DNA of 64,000 bases from Schizochytrium sp. TIO01 (Eukaryota; Sar; Bigyra; Thraustochytrida; Thraustochytriidae): positions 4,401,483 through 4,465,482 of the forward strand of contig SMSO01000032.1 of assembly GCA_004764695.1 (NCBI GenBank). The letters run 5' to 3'. The notes beneath the pieces were generated by a model. That model saw only the letters and a program-made list of their open reading frames with translations. It was not told the DNA's origin and ran no database searches. Of this stretch, positions 49,590 to 62,000 are shown piece by piece. The position numbers and the translations under genes were made by a program. Each line of letters opens with the position of its first letter. Position 1 is the first letter of the stretch.

Positions 49590-50617
49590 AATTTTCTAGG
49601 TGCACTCCAAACAATCGTCAAATCAAGTCATTTGTGCAACAAAGTATAGTGTTGCTAAGAACTGTAGTGTTTTAGCTCTAGTAAATAATAATTTCTATTC
49701 TTAAAAGTGCCCAACCTAAAGACCAAAAGTAGATTCAATTCTCTGGAGTCAGGTTTCCACAAATGTAGGTACTATAATACTATGGCACTAACTTGAGAAA
49801 CGAGGGAAGCTGGTAATTTTCCTGCTCCAATCAATCTTTTCACTTGAGGGAAACTCCAGCCAAAAAATATTACTAGAGAGTTTGTGTATTGGATATCGCC
49901 GGGATGCATGGTAAATTGTTGGAGACCCTTTGCTTTGCTTTGCAGTATTGCCGGGAAAATATATTAGAGCTTGCATGGATTGTGAAAAACGAAGCTTACA
50001 TTCAAACTGAATATTTTCGCTTCAGACACATCTCTGCGACATGACTTCGCAAGATTAAGAGGAGCCCCTATCTGACGAAAGCAGGACAAAAGTGTCACGA
50101 TGGCATGATGGGTGATGTACAACACTGCGCCGGAATCAACCAGGGAATGAAGGGAATCAAGCAAGCATCAAGAGGAGTCTGCAAAGCAAAACCTGCAGGC
50201 AGACCCGAAATACCAAAGCGACCAGAAGCACTTGAATTTATCAAGCACATTCTACAAGACAATCCTAGCCATAGTAATAACTAATTATTACCACCTAAGA
50301 CATTTCCCCAAATACCTCTAAGTAATCATAACCACGTTTCATTATCTGGTGTATTATTTCAACTACTTTGGGACGATAAACTGAGACCAAGGCTAATCAA
50401 AAGCATCATACAATGATAACTTATGCTTTTTATTCAGGAGGGTTTTGAGGAATAACCCAGCCTTGGAAAAAAGATTTCCCTAAAGACATCACTAGAATAG
50501 AATTTGAACTTCAAATCGAAGTTTTTAAAATTAAATTAATTAAAAAAAATATTAAAAAAAGGGTTATGAAAGTGGAAAAAAATATCTAGTAGGACATTAT
50601 CCATCCTACTAACATAT
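49590..50617. other. Intergenic region with tRNA trailer hairpin at its right end
   Basis: This is 3' flank of the unknown gene at 48402, then the downstream flank of the reverse-strand tRNA. An A/T-only block lies at about 50522-50561. No other gene is seen. Confidence 0.4.
50574..50611 (-). terminator. tRNA trailer hairpin and T-run (Pol III terminator candidate)
   Basis: Downstream of the tRNA on the reverse strand, TAGTAGGA (50587-50594) and TCCTACTA (50604-50611) form a perfect 8-bp stem with a 9-base loop. A run of seven T residues on the reverse strand follows (near 50576-50582), the usual polymerase III stop. The terminator role is inferred from position. Confidence 0.4.
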
Positions 50618-50721
50618 GCAACTAGAGAGGATCGAACTCTCGATCACTGCATTTAGTGGCCTCTGAGTAGGTAACTCGGGATTGCTACAAGTGCAGCGCC
50701 TTACCACTTGGCCATAGTTGC
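50618..50721 (-). tRNA. tRNA-Thr (anticodon UGU) with 33-base intron
   Basis: Read on the reverse strand. Acceptor stem GCAACTA / TAGTTGC is a perfect 7-bp pair (50715-50721 and 50618-50624), followed by discriminator A. D arm: GCC-AAGTGGTAA-GGC. Anticodon stem CTGCA (50692-50696) pairs with TGCAG (50647-50651). Loop CT-TGT-A gives anticodon TGT (50687-50689), then an intron after position 37 at 50653-50685, then A. T arm: GAGAG-TTCGATC-CTCTC. The spliced tRNA is 71 nt. The B-box TTCGATC and D-arm A-box are intact. The body resembles yeast tRNA-Thr (TATGGCCAAGT-GGTAAGGCGC). The anticodon identity depends on the standard intron position 37/38, which the stem pairing supports. Confidence 0.9.
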
Positions 50722-51790
50722 TTGATACTTCAGATCTGTCTACACTTGCTTTTAAATGTTAATGTTATATTATTTGTCTATGTATAAGGTAGCGCTTCAA
50801 CTTGGTCGAACGTGGGGAATACATTATTGGGTTGCGTTGACCTGCTTTGCTTTATCAAATAGGACATTAAATCTTGCAACGCTAGAGTGGATTGAAGAAG
50901 TCTGGTGAAATTACGACAGATGAATCCCAGGGCCTCTTAACACGTTAATTGGGTGACTAAAACTTTGCTCAAGTAAAATGAACGTTGAAAGTCTACAACT
51001 CTATCCTTGTAAAATATCATAACCACTATCCATGTAATAGATGGCCCTACCACTCTTTTTGCTAGGTCAAAAGCTAATGAAAGCGAACGATTCGAAATCA
51101 GGGTGCAAATGCTATTCATAATATCCTCCACAACTCCGCTGCTTCATCTTGGAGTTAACATAGGTCTACTGCGATGCGATGATAAGCAACCAAAGCACAA
51201 GGACTTTCATTGGCAAAGAGTCTGCCCTGTATTGGTATCTATTGACAGATGGTATGCGCGCGCGAAATATTAAAGAAATACAGGGATTGCTCAATACCCA
51301 ACTTGAAGCTTAAAGATTTTAGCTCCTCGTGACAGTAGGTATGTATCTAGTCAGGGTATCTATCAATGCTACCATCCATGATGGATCCTGTCCACCTCTA
51401 CCTATTTATCTATTAGAAACTAAGGTCTGGTCTTCATTACTTTTACTACTATTGTTATTGGGTTATAAATTAATAAGTAAATATGTAAGTAAATAAATGT
51501 GTAAAATGTCATGATTTTCCCACCTTAATCTTTAAAAAAATAAGTTTCAGAGGGAGAAAGGGAGAAGGATTCAACCAGTCCGCCGTCAGCGGTCGGCACG
51601 AGATCAGATGTGATACGATAAGGAGGGAAGCCTTCGTAGCTAGCTCTGAGGCGAATTTCAAGATCAGCAAAGCACAAACTGTCGGTTCTATCCTTACTAG
51701 TGAAACTGAATCGACAAGCCACCCAAAGCTCGGAGTGATACTCTTTGAAGCATAGTATCCAATAGCTCAAAAGTAAAACGGAACACCACG
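50722..51790. other. Intergenic region upstream of acyl-CoA dehydrogenase
   Basis: This is upstream flank of the tRNA (reverse) and of the acyl-CoA dehydrogenase gene. No further gene is seen. Confidence 0.4.
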
Positions 51791-53104
51791 ATGCTAACTG
51801 GTTTTGCTCATCGACAATTGAGATACTCGCGTCAGAAATCTCTTGCAAAAAAGGCCAAAGGACTAGATAGATGTTTTGTCCGCTTTCTTAGTGTAAACAC
51901 GGACAATTATGTTGCACAGAAACTAGAAGTGCGCGCACGAGACGAGCCTGATGAAACTCATGCAAACCTACGCGAATCAGTTCGAGCTCTTTGCTCGCGC
52001 TATCCAGGGAAGTATTGGCAAGATTGTGATCGACGCCGGAGATACCCAACAGAATTCGTCAACGAGCTCACCAAAAGTGGTTATCTATCCCTTCTCATTC
52101 CTGAAAGCTATGGAGGAAGTGGCCTTGCGCTCCCAGAAGCTTGTATTGTCATGGAAGAGATTCATCGCAGCGGGTGCAATGGTGGAGCAGCGCATGCCCA
52201 AATGTACACCATGGGAACGGTACTTCGACATGGCTCTGAGGACCAAAAACAAAAATATCTTCCTAAAATTGCTACAGGAGAACTTCGTCTTCAAGCATTT
52301 GGTGTTTCTGAGCCAAATTCAGGTACTGATACCTTGAGTTTGCAAACTACAGCAAAGCCCCAAGGTGATGGATCTTACATAGTAAATGGAACTAAACTTT
52401 GGACAAGTCGTGCAGAACACAGCGATCTCATGCTGCTTTTGGCTCGTACGGCTAGCCCGGAAGACGGAACTCCTCGTCGTAATTGCCTCAGTACATTCCT
52501 TATTGACATGCATGAGGCACAAAAGCAGGGGAAACTGACCATCAAGCCCATTGAGACCATGATTAACCACAGCACCTGCCAGGTGTTTTTCGACGAGTTG
52601 CACATTCCCTCAAGTTGTTTGGTGGGTGAAGAAGGTCAAGGTTTTAAGTATATTCTTTCATCGATGAATGCAGAGCGCATTCTGATTGCCTCTGAGTGCC
52701 TTGGAGACGGCCGATTTTTCCTAGACAGAGCCACAACCTATGCTAATGAACGTTCTGTCTTTGGTCGAAAGATTGGCCAAAACCAAGGTATTCAATTCCC
52801 TCTTGCGGAGGCATATGCTAGCCTTGAGGCAGCCTCCATGATGGTCCAAGCTGCCTCTGCTTTGTATGCCGCAGGCAAAGATTGCGGTCCGCAGGCGAAC
52901 ATGGCAAAATACCTCGCATCTGAGGCGGCTTGGGCTGCGGGCGAAGCCTGCATGCAAACATACGGTGGATTTGGTTTCGCCACAGAGTACGATGTGGAGC
53001 GCAAGTGGAGAGAGGCTCGACTTTACAAAACAGCCCCGATTTCCTCCAATTTAATTTTAACAAATATTGCTGAGAAGGTACTCGGTTTGCCGAGATCTTT
53101 TTGA
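51791..53104 (+). CDS. Acyl-CoA dehydrogenase, probably mitochondrial
   Basis: 437 residues. It oxidises an acyl-CoA at C2-C3 with FAD and passes electrons to electron-transfer flavoprotein. Seen: N-terminal basic, Ser-containing leader without acids (1-33), a likely mitochondrial presequence; the ACAD signature FGVSEPNSGTDTLSL (170-184); VNGTKLWTSRAEHSDLMLLL (198-217); the beta-barrel LVGEEGQGFKY (277-287); and C-terminal helices with YGGFGFATEYDVER. The usual YEG glutamate near the C-terminus is absent (RLYKTAPISSNLIL there instead). Glu295 in SMNAERILIA sits where isovaleryl-CoA and long-chain dehydrogenases keep their catalytic Glu, so it is probably active with that layout. The chain-length specificity is unknown. 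Ends LGLPRSF, as in several bacterial homologues. Confidence 0.88.
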   Translation: MLTGFAHRQLRYSRQKSLAKKAKGLDRCFVRFLSVNTDNYVAQKLEVRARDEPDETHANLRESVRALCSRYPGKYWQDCDRRRRYPTEFVNELTKSGYLSLLIPESYGGSGLALPEACIVMEEIHRSGCNGGAAHAQMYTMGTVLRHGSEDQKQKYLPKIATGELRLQAFGVSEPNSGTDTLSLQTTAKPQGDGSYIVNGTKLWTSRAEHSDLMLLLARTASPEDGTPRRNCLSTFLIDMHEAQKQGKLTIKPIETMINHSTCQVFFDELHIPSSCLVGEEGQGFKYILSSMNAERILIASECLGDGRFFLDRATTYANERSVFGRKIGQNQGIQFPLAEAYASLEAASMMVQAASALYAAGKDCGPQANMAKYLASEAAWAAGEACMQTYGGFGFATEYDVERKWREARLYKTAPISSNLILTNIAEKVLGLPRSF

Positions 53105-53455
53105 ATCAATAGGAACTCAACTTAGATAATCAATATACCATGTTCTCTTCTTCACCAGCTCGATGAGTGAAGAATCAAAATGTACTATGAGGTAGGGAAA
53201 ACGTGTGTGTTCTTAAGTATAGACACAAATCCCGTAGCATCTCATAGCATCAAGAAAGCATGAGATGGACACAGAATGTTTACGTAAGCGAGTAGATATT
53301 CATTGCTAGTTAGCAGGGTTAGGGGTTTCCCTTGAAAGTTGAGACCATGTCTTGTTACCAAGTCTAAGTCTGGAATGGAAAGTAGGGAATTTTAGAACAT
53401 ATGCAATTTATAAATTAAAGATGAACAATCTAAAAGGAGACTCCTTAGTTAGATT
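53105..53455. other. Short convergent intergenic region
   Basis: 351 bases between two converging stop codons. Nothing seen. Confidence 0.45.
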
Positions 53456-54289
53456 CTACGCAACCAACTCGTTTACAACAATGCCAACACATGGATACAT
53501 TTCCATAGCATCCCATTTCGGTAATAAAGCATAGCGGACCCCGTTTTCCCCATACAGCCATGCGGCTTCAGACAGGTCCAGAACTCTGTTATCTTCAAGT
53601 TTAGCCCAAATGGTTCCGTCTCGAAGTCTCGAAAGATCATCAACATCACTCTGGCTTAAAGTGATGGCCTCGCATGGATTTCTTTCGCTCGTGTGGGTTG
53701 ATTGTTGAAGACTACCAGGTTCGAGAGTGTGCTCGTCATAGAGTAATGCAACACAGGGAAATCTCTGCTGAAAGGCCTGGATCCACATCTCACGAGACAA
53801 ACCCATTTGGGAAGACAACAAAATGTCATTAGAAACGGCTTGCCCGATGTATTTCCTCCATGGGTTAGAGTCAAGACTATTCACAGCAGAAGAGATATCG
53901 AAAACGTAGCCAAAAATAGAAACTAGAGAAGGCCGGGTAAGGTGGGTCCCATCGTAGAATGAAAGTTCATCCGATGTGATTATTTCCATTGGAGATATGA
54001 TTGGATTGACAACTTCACGCAGACTGCCGCTGTCTTCCTTTGCAATGCCAATATCCTCGATGAGCTTTGCAAATGAATCGACAGAGCGATGACTCTGTGG
54101 TTTAGCTCCTACTATTGGGCATGTGCCCCCTAAAGCGCCATGCGCATGACCATGATAAGCAGCAGCTTGAGCTACTCGATAAAATGCTGCTCCCAAAAGG
54201 TCTAAAGATTGTTCCCAGAATATAGAGATCAACATGCCACTGAAGGCAAATACAAGAAATATAGCGCGAATGGTGCTGTTCAAGTTCAT
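53456..54289 (-). CDS. Membrane-anchored cytochrome-b5-like (MAPR-type) protein
   Basis: 277 residues from the first ATG, 54289. The frame extends upstream without an ATG. Seen: a membrane helix near the N-terminus (7-25, AIFLVFAFSGMLISIFW); a His/Ala-rich stretch (40-60); then a cytochrome-b5-like heme/steroid-binding fold of the MAPR type (about 103-155), ITSDELSFYDGTHL then SLVSIFGYVFDISSAV and RKYIGQ. MAPR proteins bind heme or sterols and support cytochrome P450 and sterol enzymes. The usual Tyr of the Y-x-x-F-A-G motif is seen only as KYIGQ, so heme binding is uncertain. The C-terminal part (156-277) is of unknown fold. Role inferred only from the domain. Confidence 0.65.
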   Translation of the reverse strand: MNLNSTIRAIFLVFAFSGMLISIFWEQSLDLLGAAFYRVAQAAAYHGHAHGALGGTCPIVGAKPQSHRSVDSFAKLIEDIGIAKEDSGSLREVVNPIISPMEIITSDELSFYDGTHLTRPSLVSIFGYVFDISSAVNSLDSNPWRKYIGQAVSNDILLSSQMGLSREMWIQAFQQRFPCVALLYDEHTLEPGSLQQSTHTSERNPCEAITLSQSDVDDLSRLRDGTIWAKLEDNRVLDLSEAAWLYGENGVRYALLPKWDAMEMYPCVGIVVNELVA

Positions 54290-56014
54290 GATTTCGCCGT
54301 AACCTCCGTTCAGAGGCCCGGGGGGAATTAAATAGATAAAATGAATGGGGAAAACCCAATTCTGAAACTCAGAGTATTGAACCAAAGCTGATCAAGTTGG
54401 CTCCTTAGATATCGTGGTTCGAGCATGAAAGCGCACCCACCAGAAACTTCTCTGCCTATTGCCTACAAGAACCGTAACGTTCGTACTGATTGATGGTTTA
54501 ATGCTGTGCTCGAGATTCCAGCGAAGTATATAGTCTGTTTCCGGCGAAGGCTGTCAAAGTTAGACTTGAGAATCTCTCAGCCGGCCTTGGAATATTTGAG
54601 GGAGATCAAATAAAAGTCCTGTGCACAATGGCGGTCTTGTAAAATATCAACGCCAGAAGTGTTAATCAAGCTTTGAATGTCAATGAACTTTCTCTATCAA
54701 CAAAGACTATACGTTATACATAACGCGACGTTTTTAGTAACCTACAGGGATTTTCTGCTGCACTTAAAAAAAAAATAGAAACATATTTTTATTCTTTTTT
54801 AAGCAATAGAAATAAAAACATGAGTGATTCACCATCATTATCATGATCCTTTGTCTGCGAGAAAGCTGACTCAGAACTAAACTTCAAAGAGGCCATAGGT
54901 GCCTAAACTTGGAAATTAAAAAAAAGAAACTATAACAATTGAGCCTGACTTGAAGTTGAACGATAACAATAATAACAGGCGTTTACTATCATGTACGTAG
55001 TACTTAAAGTACAATAGAAATAGTTTAATTGTCTTCATTGAAGGATATATAAAGTAGAAAGAAAGGAAAAGAAGAAATAGGTACATAGTTACTATTTAGT
55101 ACTATTAGGTATTATGACCTATATAGACAGAATAGTCATTAAATATGAGTATTAGTAAAATACTCTTAATTCTAGCCCTATCCTACTTATTGAAGGAGGA
55201 TACGGAAAGAAATACACAGACAGAATAGTCTGCCTACGTGCAACACGATCTTCATCATTATCTCAATCTAGAACCCCATCGAGGATACGCACCAGAACCG
55301 TTTGCGCGGAGTATCGCCACACAACAGCGAGTGCATACTAACCGGCGGTGACACCGCTGGTTACGTTGCAAGCTCCTTTGGCCTGTCGGGTTATTTCCTG
55401 GAGGACTCCACAACGGTGCCAACGGCAGCGGAAGGGAACACATCGAGGAGCTTCGCGCTCAGCAAAAGCAAGCCAGCGGAAGCGAACCAATAAAAGCAGA
55501 TACAAGAAAGCAGAAACAAGAGAGCTAGTTGCTCTTTGATATCTTCTGCTTATTTCTTTGTTCACTAGGCTGCCAACCTTTTGAAAGGTTGACGCCCTCC
55601 TTTTCTTTCTTCCTTGCTTTTTCACAGTGAGTTGCTTTTCTTTGCCCCTTTTCTAGACGCCCCGCTTGCCTTCTTTCTATTGTTGAGAACTCTTGAATTT
55701 TTAGGTTAGGATAGTTTCTGCTTGTGCTCAATCTATCAACCTGTCGAAGAGCTTGACCAGGATACTCTGAAGTTTGTGTGTTATTGAAGCAATAACTTTG
55801 TCACGTAATCCACACTCTCTGTTTGGCTCGTAAACATTCCTTATTGCTAAGATTGAGAAACTTAACGCATCGCAGTTGCACTCAGGAGCTTTCATACTCT
55901 CTTAGTCACTTGATAAGAAGTGATTTCGCGAGATTTTTGTCAAATCGAGACCAAGTAGTTGACAGGCTCTGCACCATTGCCAGATCTTACTGATTTGAAA
56001 AGGCACCTTTTAAA
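54290..56014. other. Divergent intergenic region with GC-rich patch
   Basis: This is upstream DNA of the MAPR-like gene and the giant gene. Bases 55258-55500 are distinctly GC-richer than the AT-rich DNA on either side and open a short unrecognised frame; they may be promoter or leader. AGACAGAATAGTC is directly repeated at 55125-55137 and 55218-55230. Confidence 0.4.
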
Positions 56015-59000
56015 ATGGCTTCTCAAAAACATCAAACCTCTGGTGGAAATAACAATGCAAGTTCATCCACTAGCAAGAGTAAACCCACCCGCACATTGAG
56101 CCTTGAAGACCTCTGTGCTGACAAAGTTACGAATCTCTCTCGAGATGACCTAGTCTTCCTTGCATCTGCGGACTTATACGAACACGGGGAAAGACGCAGT
56201 GTTTATGATTCATTACTGGACCTGACTCAATACCCAGCTTCGCGAGTTGCTATTCCGCATGAACTAGAGCTAGAACGCGAGACGAAAGACATCTCAGGTC
56301 TCACTTCGAGCCTCAGCAATTCGAGTCTTAGCAGCAGCAGTGGCAGCAGAGACAAGAAGAGTCAACGACGCAAGAAAAAACGTGGAAAGGCAAATGCAGG
56401 TACTGGAGATGGTGAGGACGATGAGGAGATTGCCGATACAGACATTGCTAGTCAGGCGGATGCAGCAGGTCGCTTCGGAACTCATGTTTTTGCTCGCCTC
56501 TTGTCCGAAACGCGCCATGATCCACTCTTACAGAGCGCGCTTTTGAGTCATGAGTTTATCATTGGTAAACCTTCTGCGCAGGAGGCATTAGATGAAGCAC
56601 TTCAGCACCAGCACCAGCAACAACGGCAGGACCAAAAAAAGGATGGTGAAATATTGGCTAAAGCTGAAGCACAGGAAGAAACTTCCCTAGCAGAAGTATC
56701 AGCAGCAAAGGAATCAAGCGAGTCACCAAGCGCAAAGGAGGAGTGTGAGGATGTTGTTCATCAAGAGACTACAACAGAAAACCTCTTAAAGAGTGACACC
56801 CAATCAGAAACCAGCACTGCGAAGGCAGTTGTGCAGGATGACAAGATTCAAGGAGGTGAAGACAAAATCGACGGCATCTCGCAAAATTCAGAGGATATTG
56901 CATTGGCACGTAAACGCGGTGCTAAATTATGGCGAATTAGAAGAGCGTCTGAACTTCGTGCTTATGAATCTGATACTACTAAGATGTCGGCATTGAGTGG
57001 CTCCGATATCCGACAAATTTCGACCCGGGCTGTCCAGGACCCTCAGCCATTACATGCAGTACTAATCAGCGTTCATGTTTTGGAGGCTGAGGACGATAGT
57101 GTTCGAGTACATGATCTCCAATTGTGTAACCAGTCTGTACCTTTGGCAAGTTCCAAGACAGCCGCCGAAATCATCCTTGACTATTTTGGTCGTCTCGCTC
57201 AGGACTATATTGCTTCAAAAGGAAAAGTTGGAAAGCGTGCGATCCATGCGCACCCTTTGACGTTTCTCCTTCTTCACTCACTCCTTCGCAGGTTGCCATC
57301 AAATAGTTCCGTAACAGCTCGCCGAATTCTGGCCATTCTCACTGCCAACTTTTACCATTTGGGTCTCAAGCGAGTAAGCCCATCGTCGGTAGGACTTGGC
57401 CACGTGAGCGAAGGGTCTGGAGACTTTGTATTCAAATTGCGTGACCTTGTCGTGGACCTTGCGATACGACCTTGGAAATCAGATTCTGAGCCTAAGCTTT
57501 CGGCTGCTGCCGTCAACCAGGCCACCCTGTGTTGGGCCCTCGCAATACCCTTTTTCTATCCGACACAACTAAAGAGGCGGCAAATCTTGCTTGATCTACT
57601 GCAAAATCCTCGCCGCGAGAATCCACTTTTGATTGAAGCCCTTTGTGCGCAACTCAGTCATCCTAGCCTTGCTGTTGTCGATCTTGACGTAATGCGAGCC
57701 CTTTTAGATTCGATTGCACACACTGAATCAAACACTCTTGAGGGCGCACCATTTTACCCTCTTGCGACGTATGCCTCCACAAATGATGAAAAGGTTGCAT
57801 CTAAGATGTTCACGACGGAGGAAGATAGCTCCAAAGCTGAAATTGGATCTTTAGAAGGCTCTCAGGACCATGGCGTTTGTGGCGATGCTCTATTGTCTTC
57901 ATTCAATGAAGAAATGGATGAAGAAGCAATGCTTCAGCAAGCATTGGCAATGTCGTTAGCTGCACAAGATCCTGAACCTTCAACACCGCCCCGTGCACGC
58001 CTAGCAAAGGCTGAAACAGCATCTGCATCCAGTAATGATGCGCCTATTGCGGTTCCAACACCGCCTACTATGTCGTCAGAAAGACAAACGGAGCATGATC
58101 TCGCAGAGACCTCTCGCAAAGTATTTCCAGCAGGCTTCTTCCAAAAACGACTCTTGAAAGTAACACAGGATCTACTGTTCCAGCTTTATGGAGACGCTTC
58201 CACTGCTGGTTCAACAGACAAAACTCGAAACTCTCTCGAATCTCAGCTTGTCTTACAAGAAGCACGCTGTGCCGAATCAATCGAATTAAGCAACAAGGAT
58301 CGTACAGCTACACAAAAAGCTGACAAAGAGTGGGGAACCGCACTCGCTCAAGTGGCTTTGACCAAGGAGCGGCGAATCTATCAATGGAGCGTTATTCTTA
58401 ACCGTTGCGAAAAGGGTCATGTCTTTATCGGGGTGGCTACTCAAAGTGCCAACACAAGTACCTATTTAGGTGGTGACCGAAATGGATGGGGCCTCATCGG
58501 CACAAAGGTGCTTTGGCATAATCGATCGAAGTACCGGTCTTATGGCTCTGGGTTTCGCACGGGCGATGTTGTGACACTAACTTTAGACACCGAGGAAGGT
58601 ACGCTATCTTACCAGTGCAATGGAAAAAGTGACTGGGGTGTTGCATTCCGAGGATTGTCTGATTTTTGTAACGAGGGCCTTTATCCAGCTGTTGCTCTTT
58701 ACCAACGTGGAGACTCTGTAACTATTGGCGAGGCCATATCACAATCTACAGATAGCAGCAATGCAGAAGCATCACGAGAGATAAATGTAGGAGGACATTT
58801 TTCCATGATGCTGCCAGCGCCGTCTTTGCATGCACGTATGAATCGAGTTAATGAGCGTCTTGCAAGCGAAGATATTGCTTTACCGAGTATGGAATACTTT
58901 CAAGAATTAATTCGCCAACCAAGCTGTGTACGAAGTGGTCTTATTGAGGGCTTACTTGCAACCATGGTGCTTTGGCCTCAAAATGGGATAGCTCTGCCAA

Positions 59001-62000
59001 CCGCTCTCGAGTCTATACGTCTTGGCCTTCAGCTATTGGCTGACGATCCCAAGTCGTTTGCTCGTCTTGAAGATAATGTACCTGTGCTTGAAGGTAAGTG
59101 GAATTTTCATTCCCAGGAACCTTTAAGTCAGATATATGAACTTTCTTTTGAAGAAGACCCAGACACTGGTGCACTGATGTCCCCGGCCGATACCTCATCT
59201 TCTGTGAGTGTGTCTGGCTTCCGTACAGGAAGACATGTCAATTTTACTGAAGAATGGAAAGAGGCGGGCTCGTCTTGCACTCTGTCTCTTCGAATACTCC
59301 CAGGAGATTTCATTATGTTTGGCACGTACACAGACAAACGAAGTCTATCTACTTCCGGCATTGTCTTTGCGTACCGTTCTGACTACTCCAGAGAACTACT
59401 CGAGAGTAAAATTAAACCTGCTGAATGGCAGCAGCTCATAGGACTGTACCTAGGTAAAATGGCATCTATTGTACTTCGTGCACGTACCTTTGATGAAATG
59501 CATCCGAGCAAAGCTAATTCTGCAGTCACAAAGGGATTACCGGGTGGTCTTGATGCTTCGAGTGCCGAGAGCGATGGGCTTGATGTAGGCAAACAAGCTA
59601 GCGAGGACAGTGAGGAAGATGATAACGAAGATGTAGCTGTGGGCGCTGGCAACCTGGACGTTGATGAAGGTGATGAATCAAACAGCACAAAAGGAGAAGC
59701 TACACCAGCTGATAGGAGAGATAACACTACATCTGATAAGGAAATCAGTAAACTTCTGCACTCACAGCTGTTAGAAGGGGGATTTTCTGCTGGCACCCTC
59801 AACTCATTTCTTAGATACAGAAGCGGACAGTTTGTTGAGGGCCAAACTGTTCTTGCTCTCTCTGGGCATGATGTTCGTACTCTGAGCTCTCCTGTAAACT
59901 CTCTAGGTAAATCACCGAAAAGCGGGGAGTCGCTTTCTCCGACTGCTGAACCTGACCGAAGCGTCAAGGAGGAAGTTTCGTGGGGTGTAGATGATGAAAA
60001 GGACATAGTTTTCTTAGAGGCGTTTTTGCTTAACCAAGACGACACTGCACTAGCTTTGAGCGACACCGCAAATATTAAAAATGAAGACATTCGCTCTCAA
60101 GACCCTCAAAATGTAATGCATTCTGATATCGACCAATTAGATCAGTGGATGCTAAGGTTTGCAGGGAAAAGCGCTTTCATCTCCGTTGGGGGTTCAGCAA
60201 TGCGAGCTGCTAGGCTTGCAACTGTTGCTGCCATGCTCATGCACACTGGCCTGCTGCAAGAAGCTAGACTGTTATATCTTTGGTTGAAACAAACCGACAA
60301 TTGGGAACAGGATAAGGATCTGGATGGCCTACAACCATCGAGGATGTTGACAGGTGTTTGGCGCGCCTCTCAGCGAATTATTGAATGGGCAATACGCTCG
60401 AAACAGCAAAGTGGCTCTACTTATGGAGTTTTGGCAGAGAAAATTGTCACCAAAGCGCGTTTTTTGCTTTCAGTGAAGCCAAGTGCTGTACCCTATCTAG
60501 ACTTTACAATCGGCCTTCAGCGCCGCCCCTCTTCTGACAGTCTGGGACCTTTGCGAGTTGATGCCTCGCAATTGGAAGGTTCAAGCGACTCTGCTGCAAA
60601 ACATATCTCTATCTCAAGTCTAATTACGTCCTCTTTTGTTGACCAAATCGTTGCGGAACATCCTGCAAATGTGTCGCTACTTGAAATCCTGGAGCAATGG
60701 AAACGAGTTGCCAAATTTGTGACCCGTAGCTCTGGATCGTTTCGAACGCACCCGCATGCACTGGAGTCGGTGATCAAATTTGTAAAGGGAAATTTCACCG
60801 TATCTCGCCTGCGGAGCTCCATGCTAGATGCGACATGGCGTGCAACCCAACGCTCGGCTGGCCTTAACCTGTTCTCTCTTTTCTTTTCAAAGCATCGTGC
60901 AAAGACTCTGAGCTTTCAGCAAGTCTTTGGCCTTCCAGATATTACTGTTCTACCTGCTGTTCGCCAAGGTGTTCTTGAGTGGCTAGCTCCCGCTCTACAG
61001 AATGGAAAACTACCGATTTGCCTCGAGAAGTTTAGTCTTCCTCCTCGCGGAAGCAGCCTAGCAGTGAGCTCTTCTAGAGCAACATTTTCTCGTGGAGGCT
61101 CTCGTACTGATAGCGGACAAGCACAATCTTCGACAGGTCTAAACGCCATTTTGGAGCAGCGAGAGCAGCGTGCTCCAGAGATAACGCCTATGGATTTCAC
61201 AGACCTCGGAGGTGGGCCTGCATCTGAACGTGGTTTTGGGGGCTCAAGCGATACTGGAGGTATTGCTTCAACATCTGCATCAGATAATAGCTCCAGTTCC
61301 AGTTCTATCAGCGATGGGAACTATTTGACAGACACTTGCGGATGTGGAAAGGAGCTGCAGCATACTGTACGAACTTCCTTTGAACACCTTTTCTCTACTT
61401 TGGCTGCGGATCTAGAACGTGCAGCAATGGGCGAGGCTCCAGCAATGCAACTTGGTATAATCAATACCTGGAATCTGTCTTTGTCGCCACACGACCACCA
61501 ATTTCTTTCCCGTATCGGGATCTTCAGAATCTTCCATCAAGTTCTCTCATCTGCTCGTGCACGAATCTCAACTCTGGAAGATGCAGAAAGTGAGGCTGGT
61601 AATGATATCGCGCCCACCGGACTTACATCGGCATCAGGAAACGAAATACTGATTGAAGTTTATCAGAGAATCATGAAAGCTGCTCTGATGGTTGTTCACC
61701 TTCTGGCGGCACAGATTGTATCCTCCAAGGGCGTATATGGAGATGATTCTACAAGTTTTAGCCTGCGAAGTCCTACTGCGTCACTTTTAAACAATCTCAA
61801 AACTCACACACGCCCCACCGGTGCGGAGACACTGGGCAAGTCAGTGTTTGAAATGCTTTTTACTGAACTTGAGACAGCTTTGGAGTCCAACGCCGAAGAA
61901 GAATATGCTTATCAGGTGATCATGTTACTGTTTACAATCACTGTGAATGGAATACGCACTTGCGCACCATATTTATCTTCAGCAGACCGCATTGACACAC

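Noticed and set aside
55302-55493. 63-codon open frame in the GC-rich patch before the giant gene
   Set aside because: No ATG start and no domain. More likely leader or promoter sequence.
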